A stretch of 64,000 nucleotides of DNA from Allokutzneria sp. A3M-2-11 16 (lineage in GTDB: Bacteria; Actinomycetota; Actinomycetes; Mycobacteriales; Pseudonocardiaceae): assembly GCF_024213555.1 (NCBI RefSeq), contig NZ_JANAVO010000001.1:2232001-2296000 (forward strand), given 5' to 3'. Positions 62,912 to 64,000 of this stretch are shown here, piece after piece; position 1 is the first letter of the stretch, and each line of letters opens with the position of its first letter. Both the position numbers and the translations under genes were made by a program. The notes beneath the pieces are model-generated. The model saw nothing but the letters and a program-made list of their open reading frames with translations. It did no database searches and had not been told where the DNA came from.

Positions 62912-64000
62912 TTACCAGGTCAGGCCGTGGCCGAAGGGGAACCGGACGACGGTCGGGTCGGCGGCGCTGGGCACGCTGACCGGGAGCTTGCCCTTGGGGG
63001 ACAGCTCGCCGAGCACGACCTTGGCGACGGACTCCATCGAGCCCGCGCTGAACGAGTAGGTGTTCAGCCACGTCTTCACGGCGTCCGCGTGCGCCGCGTC
63101 GTAAGGATCGCGCACGGCGACGGCGATGACCGGCTTGCCGGTGGCCGCGAGCTTGTCCAACAGCTGGCGCTGCAACGGTTCCTTGGCCGCGCGGTTGGTC
63201 AGCACGATCACGGCGTCGTTCTGGCCCGCCGCGGTCACCGCCGACTCGATCGCCTGCGGCGTCGGCCGGAGGCCCGTCGTCAGCGCGGTCGTGGCGACGC
63301 CCCGCGCGCTGAGCTGCTTGGCCAGCGTCTGCGTGCTGGCGGTGCCCCACGTGGCCGCGGGGTCGCTCCAGCCGGTCACCAGGACCTTGCCCGGCTTGGT
63401 GCGCAGCGGCAGCAGCTTGTCGTCGTTGCGGATCGCGGTCACGGTGCCGTCGGTGACCTTCTGCGCCACGGCCTGGTTGCGCTTGTTGCCGACGAACTTC
63501 TCCGCGGCGGCCGGGTCGACGAACGGCTTGGTGAGGATGCCGCGCTTGAACTTCATCATCAGGATGCGCAGCACGCTCTCGTCGATGCGCTGCTCGGTCA
63601 GCTCACCGGTGCGCACCGCGTTGATCACGCTGTTGATCGCCAGCTCCAGGTACTGCGGCATCAGCAGCACGTCCACGCCCGCCTTCAGCGCGAGCACCGG
63701 CAGCCGGGCGTCCGGGTGCTTCTTGCGCGCGCCCTCCATCCGCAGCGAGTCGGTGTAGACGACCCCGCGGAAGCCGAGCTCGCCACGCAGCATCCCGGTG
63801 ATCACCTTGGGGGACAACGTCGACGGCTCACCGGAGTCGTCCAGCTTCGGCACCACGATGTGCGCGGTCATGATCGAGTCCACGCCCTTGGCGATGGCCG
63901 CGCGGAACGGCGGTGCGTCCAGCTGCGCCCACTGCTCGGGGGTGTGGTTGATGACCGGGAGGCCGTAGTGGCTGTCCACGTCGGTGTCGCCGTGGCCGGG
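62912..64000 (-). CDS. nagZ: beta-N-acetylhexosaminidase NagZ (GH3), 5' end outside window
   Basis: The C-terminal 362 codons of a GH3 glycosidase that removes GlcNAc from peptidoglycan fragments. At the window edge is PGHGDTDVDSHYGLP, the K-H-F-P-G-H-G-x-x-x-x-D-S-H motif whose Asp-His pair is the acid/base of NagZ. GELGFRGVVYTDSLRMEGA holds the nucleophile Asp. A second domain follows (TDGTVTAIRNDDKLLPLRTKPGKVLVTGWSDP), ending in FPFGHGLTW. The two-domain form, as in Bacillus NagZ, is secreted; the signal peptide cannot be seen because the start lies beyond position 64000. First visible gene of the wall-recycling cluster. Confidence 0.93.
   Translation of the reverse strand, partial: PGHGDTDVDSHYGLPVINHTPEQWAQLDAPPFRAAIAKGVDSIMTAHIVVPKLDDSGEPSTLSPKVITGMLRGELGFRGVVYTDSLRMEGARKKHPDARLPVLALKAGVDVLLMPQYLELAINSVINAVRTGELTEQRIDESVLRILMMKFKRGILTKPFVDPAAAEKFVGNKRNQAVAQKVTDGTVTAIRNDDKLLPLRTKPGKVLVTGWSDPAATWGTASTQTLAKQLSARGVATTALTTGLRPTPQAIESAVTAAGQNDAVIVLTNRAAKEPLQRQLLDKLAATGKPVIAVAVRDPYDAAHADAVKTWLNTYSFSAGSMESVAKVVLGELSPKGKLPVSVPSAADPTVVRFPFGHGLTW

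Overview
The window is chromosomal DNA of a high-GC Gram-positive bacterium. Nearly every codon ends in G or C, GTG starts are common, Shine-Dalgarno sites are of the GGAGG type, and there is a WhiB regulator. Gene content and order match the core chromosome of Actinobacteria. From memory of the Mycobacterium tuberculosis map, dnaX / amidase / ybaB / recR, leuA / ask / asd, and metallophosphoesterase / ponA2 / whiB4 / two ArsA ATPases / RidA / MBL hydrolase / crp / nth / thioredoxin / Nudix / marP / acs all have counterparts in the Rv3667-Rv3721 region. The intergenic repeats and several accessory genes suggest a member of the Pseudonocardiales, but genus cannot be fixed from this sequence.

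Layout. 1-4 kb: end of dnaX, a DUF3592 membrane protein, a cell-wall amidase, ybaB-recR and a small P-loop kinase. 4-10 kb: a five-gene oligopeptide-type ABC importer with a terminator. 10-13.3 kb: GH25 lysozyme, class II aldolase, DedA protein, topoisomerase IB. 13.3-19.3 kb: branched-chain and aspartate amino-acid genes. leuA is preceded by a 13-codon leader peptide with four consecutive Leu codons and a hairpin, and then by a 30-bp tandem repeat; lysC-asd form an operon. 19.3-26.1 kb: gluconokinase, MFS exporter, a flavin reductase behind a MerR/SoxR-type promoter, a DUF1707 protein, Dps, an S9 peptidase and a MauE-like membrane protein. 26.3-34 kb: tRNA-Pro(CGG), metallophosphoesterase, YqeY, PonA2-type penicillin-binding protein, WhiB4-type regulator, an ArsA pair and RidA. 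34-45 kb: mostly accessory genes (TPR protein, Gfo/Idh oxidoreductase, Nudix, MBL, CGNR protein, two MFS transporters, an exported PHP-domain protein) plus a second beta sliding-clamp homologue. 45-56 kb: crp, then the translationally coupled nth-tlpA-Nudix-marP operon, an AAA ATPase with a repeat array, a holin-like protein, NhaA, a truncated TauE/SafE gene, a kinase, and acs. 56-64 kb: an acetyltransferase, a conserved actinobacterial protein, and a peptidoglycan-recycling cluster murQ, murR, beta-lactamase-fold hydrolase, namZ, nagZ; nagZ runs off the window.

Themes. Cell-wall turnover recurs: amidase, GH25 lysozyme, PonA2-type PBP, and the NamZ/NagZ/MurQ set. Many neighbours overlap by ATGA or GTGA, implying translational coupling, and several convergent pairs overlap at their 3' ends.

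The least explained structure lies between genes. A palindromic element of about 120 bp with 12-bp terminal inverted repeats occurs three times, each time in a gap between convergent genes. There is also a 30-bp tandem repeat open on both strands upstream of leuA, and a 23-bp/46-bp array beside the ATPase gene. I saw no CRISPR array, prophage, insertion sequence or biosynthetic cluster. Gene functions are assigned by reading motifs only; no database search was possible.
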